Position numbers and translations under genes: made by a program. A DNA stretch of 64,000 nucleotides, taken from positions 496,001-560,000 of the forward strand of contig CAXXXO010000003.1 in the NCBI GenBank assembly GCA_963674625.2, written 5' to 3'. Positions 26,310-33,978 of this stretch are shown here, piece by piece. Numbering within the stretch: position 1 is the stretch's first letter; each line of letters starts with the position of its first letter. The notes beneath the pieces are model-generated. The model searched no databases. It had not been told where the DNA came from and worked only from the letters and a program-made list of their open reading frames with translations. The stretch comes from JALHFZ01 sp963674625. Lineage in GTDB: Bacteria; Synergistota; Synergistia; Synergistales; Aminobacteriaceae.

Positions 26310-27152
26310 TCAGGAATTGTTTCCAAGGAGTGTCAGGGCGTTGAGGGAGAGGAATTTTTCGGCGGTTTTCTCCGAGACACAGGCGCTTTTGAGCCTGGCG
26401 AAATAACGGCTGCAGGCGAGGATTGGGAAATCGGAGCCGAAGACAATCTTGTCCTCCAGGCCTGCAGCTTCGATGGAGGCCAGGATGGAGGGTTCATAGA
26501 GCCAGGGCCAGGCGGCAGAATCGTACCAGACGTTCGAGAGGGCGAGCTTCATCTCGGGCATGAGTTCATAGAGCCACAGTCCCCCTCCGAAGTGGGCGAA
26601 CATGACCCTCACTTCGGGATGGTGAATGCAGAATTCCGCCGCCTCGCCGGGGCAGACGTTTCCCTTTCCGGCGTAGTCGTGGCCTACGGGCTCGGCGGAA
26701 TGGATCAGGAGAAACATCCCGAGTTCGTCGGCAATGCCCGCGAGCTTCCAGGTCTGGCGGATATCGGTAAGGTCGAAATTCTGCCCCTGGGGAAAGATCT
26801 CGCCGATCCCTATGAGGCCCTGTTCGCGGCAGCGTACCGCCTCTTCTTCAAACCCCCTCGCGAGGGGAGGAACGACGGCCAGACCCTTGAGCCTGTCGGG
26901 ATATTTTTTCACCCCTTCAATGACGTAATCGTTGCAGAGGCGGCAGAGTCCGAGGTCGTTGAAGGCAAATCCGAAAACCCAGGAGACATCGACTCCTTCT
27001 TCATCCATTTTCGCAATGACGTCCTCGGCGCCTGCCCACCGGTGGATTTTGCAGCTGGTGAGCTCGGAGAAATGGGGTTCGCTGCACCCTATTTTCTCCA
27101 CGTCCCGGATTACTTCGGGAGGGTAAATATGCACGTGGCTGTCTATGATCAT
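26310..27152 (-). CDS. Amidohydrolase-2 family metal-dependent hydrolase
   Basis: This 280-residue TIM-barrel enzyme of the ACMSD-like amidohydrolase group starts with the metal-binding DSHVHIYP and has LLIHSAEPVGHD, the histidine in MFAHFGGG and the aspartate in KIVFGSDFPI. These enzymes decarboxylate or hydrolyse small carboxylates; the substrate is not clear. ATG 27152 has GGAGGTG before it; an upstream start lacks one. It begins about 40 bases after the rplL terminator without its own obvious promoter, so it may depend on readthrough. Confidence 0.8.
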   Translation of the reverse strand: MIIDSHVHIYPPEVIRDVEKIGCSEPHFSELTSCKIHRWAGAEDVIAKMDEEGVDVSWVFGFAFNDLGLCRLCNDYVIEGVKKYPDRLKGLAVVPPLARGFEEEAVRCREQGLIGIGEIFPQGQNFDLTDIRQTWKLAGIADELGMFLLIHSAEPVGHDYAGKGNVCPGEAAEFCIHHPEVRVMFAHFGGGLWLYELMPEMKLALSNVWYDSAAWPWLYEPSILASIEAAGLEDKIVFGSDFPILACSRYFARLKSACVSEKTAEKFLSLNALTLLGNNS

Positions 27153-27192
27153 AGTGCACCTCCAGGTCGGTGTGCCTGCCGGGCACATCACT

Positions 27193-27222
27193 AAAAAAGA
27201 CGGCGCTGGACACGCGCCGTCT
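27193..27222 (-). terminator. Terminator after rplL
   Basis: GACGGCGC / GCGCCGTC stem followed on the minus strand by six T's. It ends the ribosomal-protein transcript where rpoB would often begin. Confidence 0.9.
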
Positions 27223-27256
27223 TCAGTATAGCTGAAATTTACGAAAAGAGGAGAGA

Positions 27257-27634
27257 CTACTTCACTTCCACGTCGGCGCCGGCGTCAGCGAGCTTCTTCC
27301 GGACTTCCTCGGCCTCTTCCTTAGTGACCCCTTCCTTGACTGCCTTGGGGGGATTGTCCACAAGCTCTTTGGCTTCCTTGAGGCCAAGACCGGTGAGTTC
27401 GCGGACGATCTTGATGACGTTGATCTTGGTGGCGCCGGGGGCCTTGTAGATGACGTCGAACTCGGTCTTCTCTTCTTCGGCGGCCGCAGCGGGGGCTGCG
27501 CCCATCATCATGGGCATGGCCATTGCGGGGGCGGAAGCGGATACGCCGAACTTGTCCTCAAGAGCCTTTACGAGCTCGGAAAGCTCGAGCACTGTCATTG
27601 TTTCGATTGCGGAGATCATTTCTTCACGGTTCAT
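27257..27634 (-). CDS. rplL: 50S ribosomal protein L7/L12
   Basis: This 125-residue stalk protein recruits translation factors. It has the N-terminal dimerisation helices, an alanine/methionine-rich hinge (APAMAMPMMMGAAPAAAAE), and the C-terminal domain with KINVIKIVRELTGLGLKEAKELVD. AGGGAGG precedes the ATG. It follows rplJ by 70 bases and shares the L10-leader-controlled transcript. Confidence 0.98.
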   Translation of the reverse strand: MNREEMISAIETMTVLELSELVKALEDKFGVSASAPAMAMPMMMGAAPAAAAEEEKTEFDVIYKAPGATKINVIKIVRELTGLGLKEAKELVDNPPKAVKEGVTKEEAEEVRKKLADAGADVEVK

Positions 27635-27704
27635 TCTTTTTATCCTCCCTGGATGTGCTGCTTAAAGTAGTATTATGAAACTGTACCGGATATTTCGAAC
27701 CGCC

Positions 27705-28237
27705 TTACGCGGCCTTTTCCTTGTTTTCCTTGATCTGGCTGAGGCATGTGACGAGTCCGCGGATCGGGCCATTGAGGACCGTAAGGAACCCTGCAATGGG
27801 CGCCGCGATAGTCCTGACCACCTGACCGAGAAGCACTTCCTTCGTGGGAAGATCCGCAAGGGCATTCACCTGGTCATTCCCCAGCAGGGTGTCTCCAAGA
27901 ACTCCGCCCTTTATGACGAAGAACTTGTTCGTCTTTTCCCTGGAGAATTCCCGAAGAACCTTTGCAAGGGCCACGGGGTCTCCGTAGGAAAGAGCGAAGA
28001 CGTTCGGCCCATAGGCGACGTCATCGGTGAAGACGGGCATTCCCTCTTCTTTCATGGCGATCTTCATGAGGGTGTTTTTCGCTACCTTCATTTCACTTCC
28101 CGCTGCTCTCACCCTTGACCTGAGATCGGTGATCTGGTCTACGGTCATTCCCCGTATTCCGCAACGAAGACGGCCTGGGTTTTCCCGAGCATTCCGCGAA
28201 GTTCTTCTACCTTTTCGTATTTCACTGTTGCCGGCAT
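27705..28237 (-). CDS. rplJ: 50S ribosomal protein L10 (frame broken by one base)
   Basis: L10 anchors the L7/L12 stalk to 23S rRNA. The start MPATVKYEKVEELRGML at 28237 has AGGGAGGTGAG before it. That frame ends after 30 codons (VFVAEYGE, stop), while the rest of L10 (MTVDQITDLRSRVRAAG to the C-terminus, 147 codons) is in another frame from 28148. Restoring one G in the C-run 28150-28153 gives VAEYGGMTVDQ and a normal 177-residue L10. Since L10 is needed for growth, a sequence error is the best explanation. Reinitiation at the overlapping ATGA is possible but would split the protein. Confidence 0.93.
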
Positions 28238-28265
28238 GTACTCACCTCCCTGGTGAAAAAAATTC

Positions 28266-28385
28266 AAAAAACCCGGGCGCAAAGGCCCGGGTTTACAAAG
28301 GACAGCGGCTGAGCTGTGCTTTTTCCCGAACCTCGGCGGGCGGCTTGCTGCCATTGTCCCTTTCCGGGACCCGCTGTCTGCAGTT
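28266..28385 (-). ncRNA. Ribosomal protein L10 leader with attenuator
   Basis: Between rplA and rplJ. A closing stem GACAGCGG (28371-28378) with CCGCTGTC (28301-28308) encloses the typical internal hairpins and the GCCCGCCGAGG segment. It is followed by a strong hairpin AACCCGGGC / GCCCGGGTT (28270-28293) and a T-run. L10-L7/L12 binds such leaders to repress its own operon, here probably by promoting the terminator. Confidence 0.85.
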
Positions 28386-28436
28386 CTGTCATAAGTGACG
28401 TTTATGGAAAATCTTTTCGGTGCGGCGGAAGAGAAA

Positions 28437-29147
28437 TTATTCTCCGGCTATCTCCTTCTGGGCTGCCGAGGGGTCGATTTTGATCCCGGGGCCCATGGAG
28501 GACGCCATGGCAAAGCTCTTGACGTAGGTGCCCTTGACCGCTGCCGGCCGCGCCTTCAGAACAGCCTGGTAGAGCGTTTTCACGTTGTCGTAGAGCTGTT
28601 CATCGGTGAAGCTCTTCTTGCCTACGCCGTTGTGGGTGATGCCGAACTTGTCAACCCGGTATTCGATCCTTCCCGCCTTGATTTCGTTTATTGCGGGGGC
28701 AAGGTCGAAAGTGACCGTTCCTGTCTTTGCGCTGGGCATGAGTCCCCTGGGCCCGAGGAGCTTTCCGAGGCGGCCGACGGATTTCATCATGTCCGGGGTA
28801 GCGATGACGGCATCAAATTCGAGCCAGCCCCCCGTGATCTTGGCGACAAGGTCTTCGCCCCCGGCGTAATCCGCTCCCGCTTCCTGGGCTTCTTTGATCT
28901 TTTCTCCCAGGGCGAGCACGAGAACCCTCTTGGTGATGCCCGTGCCGTGAGGAAGGACGACTGTGCTTCTCACCTGCTGGTCGGCATGACGGGGATCAAC
29001 TCCGAGGCGAAGATGCACCTCGAGGCTTTCGTCAAATTTTGCCGTGGCAGTTTCCTTGAAGAGGGCGATTCCTTCCTTCAGGCCGTAGGCCCTGCCCTTT
29101 TCGATTTTTTCCGCTGCTGTCTTCATTCTCTTGCTGACATGTGCCAT
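28437..29147 (-). CDS. rplA: 50S ribosomal protein L1
   Basis: This 236-residue protein forms the L1 stalk that helps release E-site tRNA. Signature blocks are MAHVSKRMKTAAEKI, GTGITKRVLVLA, MKSVGRLGKLLGPRGLMPSAKTGTV and the C-terminal KGTYVKSFAMASSMGPGIKID. AGGAGG precedes the ATG. It follows rplK by 57 bases. Confidence 0.98.
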   Translation of the reverse strand: MAHVSKRMKTAAEKIEKGRAYGLKEGIALFKETATAKFDESLEVHLRLGVDPRHADQQVRSTVVLPHGTGITKRVLVLALGEKIKEAQEAGADYAGGEDLVAKITGGWLEFDAVIATPDMMKSVGRLGKLLGPRGLMPSAKTGTVTFDLAPAINEIKAGRIEYRVDKFGITHNGVGKKSFTDEQLYDNVKTLYQAVLKARPAAVKGTYVKSFAMASSMGPGIKIDPSAAQKEIAGE

Positions 29148-29204
29148 GTGATTTTTCCTCCTCGTGGTCAGACGGCCCGAAGGCCTCCCACAAATTTCGA
29201 ATTG

Positions 29205-29630
29205 CTAGTCGACGATGTCGATTCCCATGGAGCGGGCGGTCCCTTCGATCATCCGCATGGCTGCTTCTACATCGTAGGAATTGAGATCGACCTTCTTCAG
29301 TTCGGCGATTTCACGCACTTTCGCCCGGTTGAGGGTCGCTACCTTTTTCTTGTTGGGCTCGCCCGATGCGGCCTCGAGGCCTGCCGCTTTTTTAAGCAGT
29401 ACGCTTGCCGGGGGAGTTTTCAGGATAAAGGTGAAGCTTCTGTCCGCAAACACAGTGATGACCGCAGGAATGATGAGCCCCGCCTGATCGGCGGTCTTTG
29501 CGTTGAACTGTTTTACGAACTCCATGATATTCACTCCGTGCTGACCAAGCGCAGGTCCCACAGGAGGAGCCGGTGTCGCTTTCCCCGCGGGGAGCTGCAG
29601 TTTGATCTGCGCTATTACTTTTTTTGCCAT
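29205..29630 (-). CDS. rplK: 50S ribosomal protein L11
   Basis: This 141-residue protein of the GTPase-associated centre has the N-terminal IKLQLPAGKATPAPPVGPAL with the proline-rich thiostrepton-site region, GVNIMEFVKQFNA, and the C-terminal GTARSMGIDIVD. It lies between nusG and rplA in the usual order. Confidence 0.98.
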   Translation of the reverse strand: MAKKVIAQIKLQLPAGKATPAPPVGPALGQHGVNIMEFVKQFNAKTADQAGLIIPAVITVFADRSFTFILKTPPASVLLKKAAGLEAASGEPNKKKVATLNRAKVREIAELKKVDLNSYDVEAAMRMIEGTARSMGIDIVD

Positions 29631-29737
29631 TCCTCAAGATCTCCTCTCGTTACTGAAAGGGACACAGACACAAAAGAAAAGGAGAAGCCAAGAATTCTCC
29701 TGCCCTCTGAACAGCGTCTCTTCCGCTTTAAATATAC

Positions 29738-30280
29738 CTAGAGCTTTTCGAGCTCCGTATAGTCTGTTTCAACGGACGTTTCCCGCCCGAAGACGGTGAC
29801 GGCAAACTTTACTTTGCCCTTGTCGGCATTCACTTCGACGACCGGTCCTACCTGGCCTTCGAAGGGGCCGCTCTTCACTTTTACCGTGTCGCCCGGGCGA
29901 AGGTTCATCTCTATCTTCGGCTTCGCGTGGTCCTTACCCACCTTCCCCATGATCTCCCGGACTTCTTTTTCCGTAAGAGGGATGGGATGGTTTCCTGAAC
30001 CGACAAAACCGGTAACGCCGGGGGTGTGCCGCACCACGTACCAGGACTGGTCGCTGAGGCGCATCTCCACAAGGACATAGCTGGGAAAAAGCTTCCGGGT
30101 CACTTTCTTGCTTTTTCCGTCCTTTACGGAGACCCGTTCCTCTACGGGCACGAGTACGCCATAGACGAGGTCTTCCATACCCATGGTGGCGATCCGCTGT
30201 TCCAGATTCGCCTTTACCCGATTCTCATATCCTGCATATGTCTGCACTATGTACCAGCGGCGTTCTTCAATACTGTCCAT
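29738..30280 (-). CDS. nusG: Transcription termination/antitermination protein NusG
   Basis: This 180-residue protein binds RNA polymerase and links it to Rho or the ribosome. The NGN domain (WYIVQTYAGYENRVKANLE, the FPSYVLVEM strand and the HTPGVTGFVG loop) is followed by a KOW domain (PGDTVKVKSGPFEGQVGPV). It follows secE, as in most bacteria. Confidence 0.97.
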   Translation of the reverse strand: MDSIEERRWYIVQTYAGYENRVKANLEQRIATMGMEDLVYGVLVPVEERVSVKDGKSKKVTRKLFPSYVLVEMRLSDQSWYVVRHTPGVTGFVGSGNHPIPLTEKEVREIMGKVGKDHAKPKIEMNLRPGDTVKVKSGPFEGQVGPVVEVNADKGKVKFAVTVFGRETSVETDYTELEKL

Positions 30281-30367
30281 GTATAAAGGGGGTCTTGCGG
30301 CCCCCTCACCTCCCTGCCGATCTCTGGAATGATCCTGAAAACCAACTGCCTGGACCGGCAGCGTACA

Positions 30368-30550
30368 TTATCTGAAAAGTCTCGAAAAAACTCCCGTGAG
30401 CACCATGTCCACGAGTCCGAGGTAAGCCGAAACAAAAAGGGTAAAAGCGATAACCACCAGAGTGGAGTACCATACCTGTCTTTTTCCCGGCCACGTTACT
30501 TTCTTAAGTTCCGCTCTGGCTTCTCGAACGAAGGTGAGGACATTTCCCAC
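30368..30550 (-). CDS. secE: Preprotein translocase subunit SecE
   Basis: This 60-residue protein has the single-helix SecE form, with an amphipathic N-terminal part (FVREARAELKKVTWP) and one membrane helix (STLVVIAFTLFVSAYLGLVD). It stabilises SecY in the inner membrane. The start is GTG at 30550, with AGGAGG 8 bases before it; a nearby ATG is out of frame. Confidence 0.95.
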   Translation of the reverse strand: MGNVLTFVREARAELKKVTWPGKRQVWYSTLVVIAFTLFVSAYLGLVDMVLTGVFSRLFR

Positions 30551-30586
30551 AACCTCGGCCTCCTATCTTTCTGAACGAAATAAATA

Positions 30587-30662
30587 TGGCAGGCCCGGCA
30601 GGATTTGAACCTGCAACCCCCGGTTTTGGAGACCAGTGCTCTGCCAATTGAGCTACGGACCT
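30587..30662 (-). tRNA. tRNA-Trp(CCA)
   Basis: Cloverleaf starting AGGTCCGTAGCTC, anticodon CCA in CTCCAAA, encoded 3' CCA. It sits between rpmG and secE, a common bacterial arrangement. Confidence 0.97.
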
Positions 30663-30683
30663 GCGAGCAGAGTGTATTTTATA

Positions 30684-30833
30684 CTACTTTCCCTCTTTGT
30701 GCAAGGTGTGCTTGCCGCACCATTTGCAGAACTTGTTGAGTTCAAGTTTTTTGGACTGCTTTTTCTTGTTCACCGTTGTGCTGTAATTCCGCCTCTTGCA
30801 TTCGGTGCATGCGAGGCCGACGATTTCTGCCAT
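30684..30833 (-). CDS. rpmG: 50S ribosomal protein L33
   Basis: This 49-residue L33 has the zinc-ribbon cysteine pairs CTEC and CKWC. It begins MAEIVGLACTECKRRNY and ends HTLHKEGK. The C-plus form carries all four cysteines, so it probably binds zinc. A G-run ribosome binding site precedes the ATG at 30833, between tuf and tRNA-Trp. Confidence 0.95.
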   Translation of the reverse strand: MAEIVGLACTECKRRNYSTTVNKKKQSKKLELNKFCKWCGKHTLHKEGK

Positions 30834-30854
30834 TTCAAATTTCCCCCCGGTTCC

Positions 30855-32056
30855 TTATTCGAGTATTTCGGTGACGACTCCGGCGCCCACAGTATGGCCG
30901 CCTTCACGCACCGCAAAGCGAAGCCCCGCCTCCATGGCGATGGGCACGATAAGATCCACTTCAAATGTCGCGTTGTCTCCGGGAATGACCATCTCCACTC
31001 CCTCCGGAAGCTTGATACTGCCCGTGACGTCCGTCGTACGGAAGTAGAACTGCGGCTTGTAACCCGCAAAGAAGGGCGTGTGGCGCCCTCCCTCTTCCTT
31101 CTTCAGTACGTATACCTCCGCCTTGAACTTCGTGTGCGGCGTGATCGATCCAGGCTTCGCCAGTACCTGACCACGCTCCACTCCCTCTTTGTCCACTCCG
31201 CGCAGAAGCACTCCAACGTTGTCTCCCGCCATGGCGCTGTCCAGTATCTTGCGGAACATCTCAAGGGACGTGGCCACCGTCTTCGTGATGTCAGGCTTCA
31301 TTCCGATGATCGCCACTTCTTCTCCGCCCTTGATCACTCCACGCTCTACACGCCCCGTGACCACCGTACCCCGGCCCGTAATGGTGAAGACGTCCTCGAT
31401 GGGCATGAGGAACGGCTTGTCCACTTCACGAAGTGGCGTGGGAATGTAATTGTCGCACGCGTCCATGAGCTCCCAGATGCATGCGCTCACCGGGTCCTCA
31501 CGGGTTCCCGTACCCTCCTCAAGCACCTTGAGGGCGGACCCGCGGACGACAGGAATGTCGTCTCCAGGGAATTCGTACTTGCTGAGAAGCTCCCGGACTT
31601 CCATCTCCACAAGGTCGAGAAGCTCGTCGTCGTCCACCTGGTCCGTCTTGTTCATGAGACCACCAGGGCGGGTACGTTGACCTGCCGGGCAAGAAGCACG
31701 TGCTCACGGGTCTGGGGCATGGGGCCGTCGGCTGCGCTGACCACGAGGATTCCGCCGTCCATCTGGGCGGCCCCGGTGATCATGTTCTTGATGTAGTCCG
31801 CGTGCCCAGGGCAGTCGATGTGGGCATAGTGCCGGTTCGCGGTCTGGTACTCCACATGGGCGATGTTGATGGTGATTCCCCGCTCGCGCTCCTCGGGGGC
31901 CTTGTCGATCATGTCGTAGGCCGTGAAGGACGCGAGGTTCGACGTCGCAAGGCACTTCGTGATCGCCGCCGTCAGCGTCGTCTTGCCGTGGTCGATGTGG
32001 CCGATGGTGCCGATGTTCAGATGGGGCTTTGTTCGCTCAAATTTCTCCTTTGCCAT
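30855..32056 (-). CDS. tuf: Elongation factor Tu (frame broken by one base)
   Basis: EF-Tu brings aminoacyl-tRNA to the ribosome. The N-terminal frame holds GHIDHGKT, the effector region ERERGITI and DCPGHADYI, but stops after ALVVS at 31652. The rest, from MNKTDQVDDDELLDLVEMEV with the NKTD box, is in another frame from 31655. Adding one T (GTCTC to GTCTTC) gives the expected ALVVFMNKTDQ and a 400-residue protein. A sequence error is likeliest. A real break could be tolerated only if a second tuf copy exists elsewhere. GGGAGG lies upstream of the ATG. Confidence 0.93.
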
Positions 32057-32161
32057 TGTGAAGGAAACCTCCCTGTAAATAAAAGTCCACCCCCGAAGGG
32101 GCGTCTTAAGGTCGCTAATCCATCCGCCATGAACGGGAGAGAGCTCCCGGTCACGATGAAT

Positions 32162-32193
32162 ATTGTAGCATATTTACCAAAAATCAGGATCAA
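32162..32193 (-). promoter_or_regulatory. Internal promoter of tuf
   Basis: Extended -10 TGCTACAAT (TACAAT at 32162-32167) downstream of the tRNA-Thr terminator. A TTGATC lies upstream with a long 20-base spacer. It would let tuf be transcribed apart from the tRNAs. Confidence 0.5.
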
Positions 32194-32236
32194 GGCAAAA
32201 AAAACCGGAAGAGTCTCCTCCTCCGGCATTTTTTCA
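32194..32236 (-). terminator. Terminator between tRNA-Thr(GGT) and tuf
   Basis: Stem CCGGAGGAG / CTCTTCCGG with a 4-base loop (one G-T pair), then eight T's on the minus strand. Confidence 0.8.
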
Positions 32237-32237
32237 A

Positions 32238-32313
32238 TGGAGCCGACTTCCGGACTCGAACCGGAGACCCCATCCTTACCATGGATGTGCTCTACCTGCT
32301 GAGCTAAGTCGGC
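32238..32313 (-). tRNA. tRNA-Thr(GGT)
   Basis: Cloverleaf starting GCCGACTTAGCTC, anticodon GGT in ATGGTAA, encoded CCA. It lies upstream of tuf. Confidence 0.96.
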
Positions 32314-32329
32314 ATTCATGTATAAAGTA

Positions 32330-32414
32330 TGGTGGTGGGAGAAGGATTCGAACCTTCGTAGACGGTGTCGGCAGATTTACAGTCTGCTGCCTTTGACCAC
32401 TCGGCCATCCCACC
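32330..32414 (-). tRNA. tRNA-Tyr(GTA)
   Basis: 85-base type II tRNA with a long variable arm, starting GGTGGGATGGCCG, anticodon GTA in CTGTAAA, encoded CCA. Confidence 0.96.
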
Positions 32415-32436
32415 ACAATTCGGCTTCTCAAGTTTC

Positions 32437-32512
32437 TGGAGCCGGCACCCGGATTCGAACCGGGGACCTGCTGATTACAAGTCAGCTGCTCTACCTGCTG
32501 AGCTACACCGGC
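32437..32512 (-). tRNA. tRNA-Thr(TGT)
   Basis: Cloverleaf starting GCCGGTGTAGCTC, anticodon TGT in CTTGTAA, encoded CCA. It is first gene of the tRNA-tuf block. Confidence 0.96.
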
Positions 32513-32525
32513 TCAACGAAGGTAT

Positions 32526-32553
32526 ATTATAGCGGGTGAAATGGAGTTGTCAA
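32526..32553 (-). promoter_or_regulatory. Promoter of the tRNA-Thr/Tyr/Thr-tuf block
   Basis: TTGACA (32548-32553), 16-base spacer, TATAAT (32526-32531): full consensus hexamers, as expected for a very active transcript. Confidence 0.92.
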
Positions 32554-32643
32554 CCACAGTTTTCCATTTCCCCCGTTTTTCAGGCAATCCGTTCTCTTTT
32601 TTCCGCTCCCGGGTCTTTTCGGACGGAACTCAGCGGCTGACGC

Positions 32644-33615
32644 TTACCCCAGCGGAGGAGTATCCATGGGGCCCGACTTCTTCTCGTCATCCGGCTTGGT
32701 CATGCGCACCCTGGGCAGCCAGTCGGGATGATTGTCCCGAAGCCAGGAGATCATTTTTTCCCTGACGTAGCACCGGAGATCCCAGGCTGCCGAGGAATTC
32801 TCCACGCTCATGATGGCCCGAAGCTCCATGGTCTCTTCGCTGGTATCGGTAACCTGTATTGCGCTCGATTTTCCGTTCCACAGAGAGCTGGATTTGAGAA
32901 TCTCGAGAAAGTGCTTCCGTATTTCATCCATGTCCGCCCGGAAGTCTACGTGGATGTATGCGGCTCCGATGAGCTCGGTGGATTTTCTTGTCCAGTTCTG
33001 GAAGGGTTTTTCGAGAAAGTAGGTCGTGGGAAGGACAAGGCGGCGGAGATCCCAGAGCCGGAGGATCACGAAGGTGAAGTTGATCTCCTCAACCCTCCCC
33101 CACTCCCCTTCCGCCACGATAACGTCATCGAGCCGTATGGGCTGGGCAAGGGCGAGATGGATTCCGGCAAGGAAGGTGCCCATGGTCTTCTGGGCGGAAA
33201 CGCCGATCACAATTCCGGCGATCCCAACGGAGGCAAGGAGCGACGTGCCGATCCGGCGGAATTCGTCGATGCTGAGAAGAGCGATCGACACTCCGAGGAC
33301 GATAACCAGAATGACCATGAGTCTCTTGAAGATCATGAACTGGGTTCTTACCTTCCGGGCCTCGAGATTGTTTTCGGCCTTCAGGTCGAACCTGTTTTCG
33401 AAATAGACCTCGAGAAGCGAAATGCCGCCCACGAACATCCAGGTGAAAAACCCGACAACGGCAATTTTGAAAATCCGGAGGAGGAGTTTCGATATCCCTG
33501 GAGAAAGGTACGAGATCGCAAGGGGAAAGAACATTATGGCTAAGATTCCCAGCAGAGAAAAAACGGTGGGAAGAAGAAGATTTTTTCTAACATCTGACCA
33601 GTTAATATATCGCAT
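32644..33615 (-). CDS. MscS-family mechanosensitive ion channel
   Basis: This 323-residue inner-membrane protein has three or four N-terminal helices, then the pore-lining and beta-domain signature: LLASVGIAGIVIGVSAQKTMGTFLAGIHLA, PIRLDDVIVAEGEWGRVEEINFTF and LPTTYFLEKPFQNW. These channels open on osmotic downshock to release solutes. AGGAGG lies 8 bases before the ATG. It stands alone between the tRNA-tuf block and the efflux operon. Confidence 0.9.
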   Translation of the reverse strand: MRYINWSDVRKNLLLPTVFSLLGILAIMFFPLAISYLSPGISKLLLRIFKIAVVGFFTWMFVGGISLLEVYFENRFDLKAENNLEARKVRTQFMIFKRLMVILVIVLGVSIALLSIDEFRRIGTSLLASVGIAGIVIGVSAQKTMGTFLAGIHLALAQPIRLDDVIVAEGEWGRVEEINFTFVILRLWDLRRLVLPTTYFLEKPFQNWTRKSTELIGAAYIHVDFRADMDEIRKHFLEILKSSSLWNGKSSAIQVTDTSEETMELRAIMSVENSSAAWDLRCYVREKMISWLRDNHPDWLPRVRMTKPDDEKKSGPMDTPPLG

Positions 33616-33678
33616 AGGGCATTCCTCCTCACCGGATATAGTTTATTGTAGCTTATTCCATTGAATGGTGGAAGGGTT

Positions 33679-33978
33679 CTAGAGTATTTTCTTTCCCTCC
33701 TGGAGGATAAGAGTGAGCCCAGCCTGGGCACCATCTTCTCCCGAGTCGAAGGCGCTGAACATTTCCGTGAGGTTTTTCAGCTGGTCATCATCGCAGAGCA
33801 ACTGGAATGCCCAGTTTTTTCCGGGAAACACGGGGTCGTCCCAACGGGTTTTCTCCCCGTCCCTGTCCCGGGCAAGGACATTTTTCCAGACATTGAAAAA
33901 GGAAACTCCGCTCCGGTCTATCATTTCAGTGACCTCCCCCGAAAATCCCTCGCTGCAGAAGATCCAGAGCATATTCAT
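33679..33978 (-). CDS. Small RND-associated protein (PG0541-like)
   Basis: This 99-residue soluble protein overlaps the end of the RND pump gene by 4 bases (ATGA). Size, place and blocks such as MLWIFCSEGFSGEVTEMID, FNVWKNVLARD and PGKNWAFQLLCDDDQ resemble the PG0541 transporter-associated group, which has a PII-like ferredoxin fold. The role is unknown; regulation or assembly of the adjacent pump is inferred from constant linkage. It is last gene of the efflux operon. Confidence 0.6.
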   Translation of the reverse strand: MNMLWIFCSEGFSGEVTEMIDRSGVSFFNVWKNVLARDRDGEKTRWDDPVFPGKNWAFQLLCDDDQLKNLTEMFSAFDSGEDGAQAGLTLILQEGKKIL

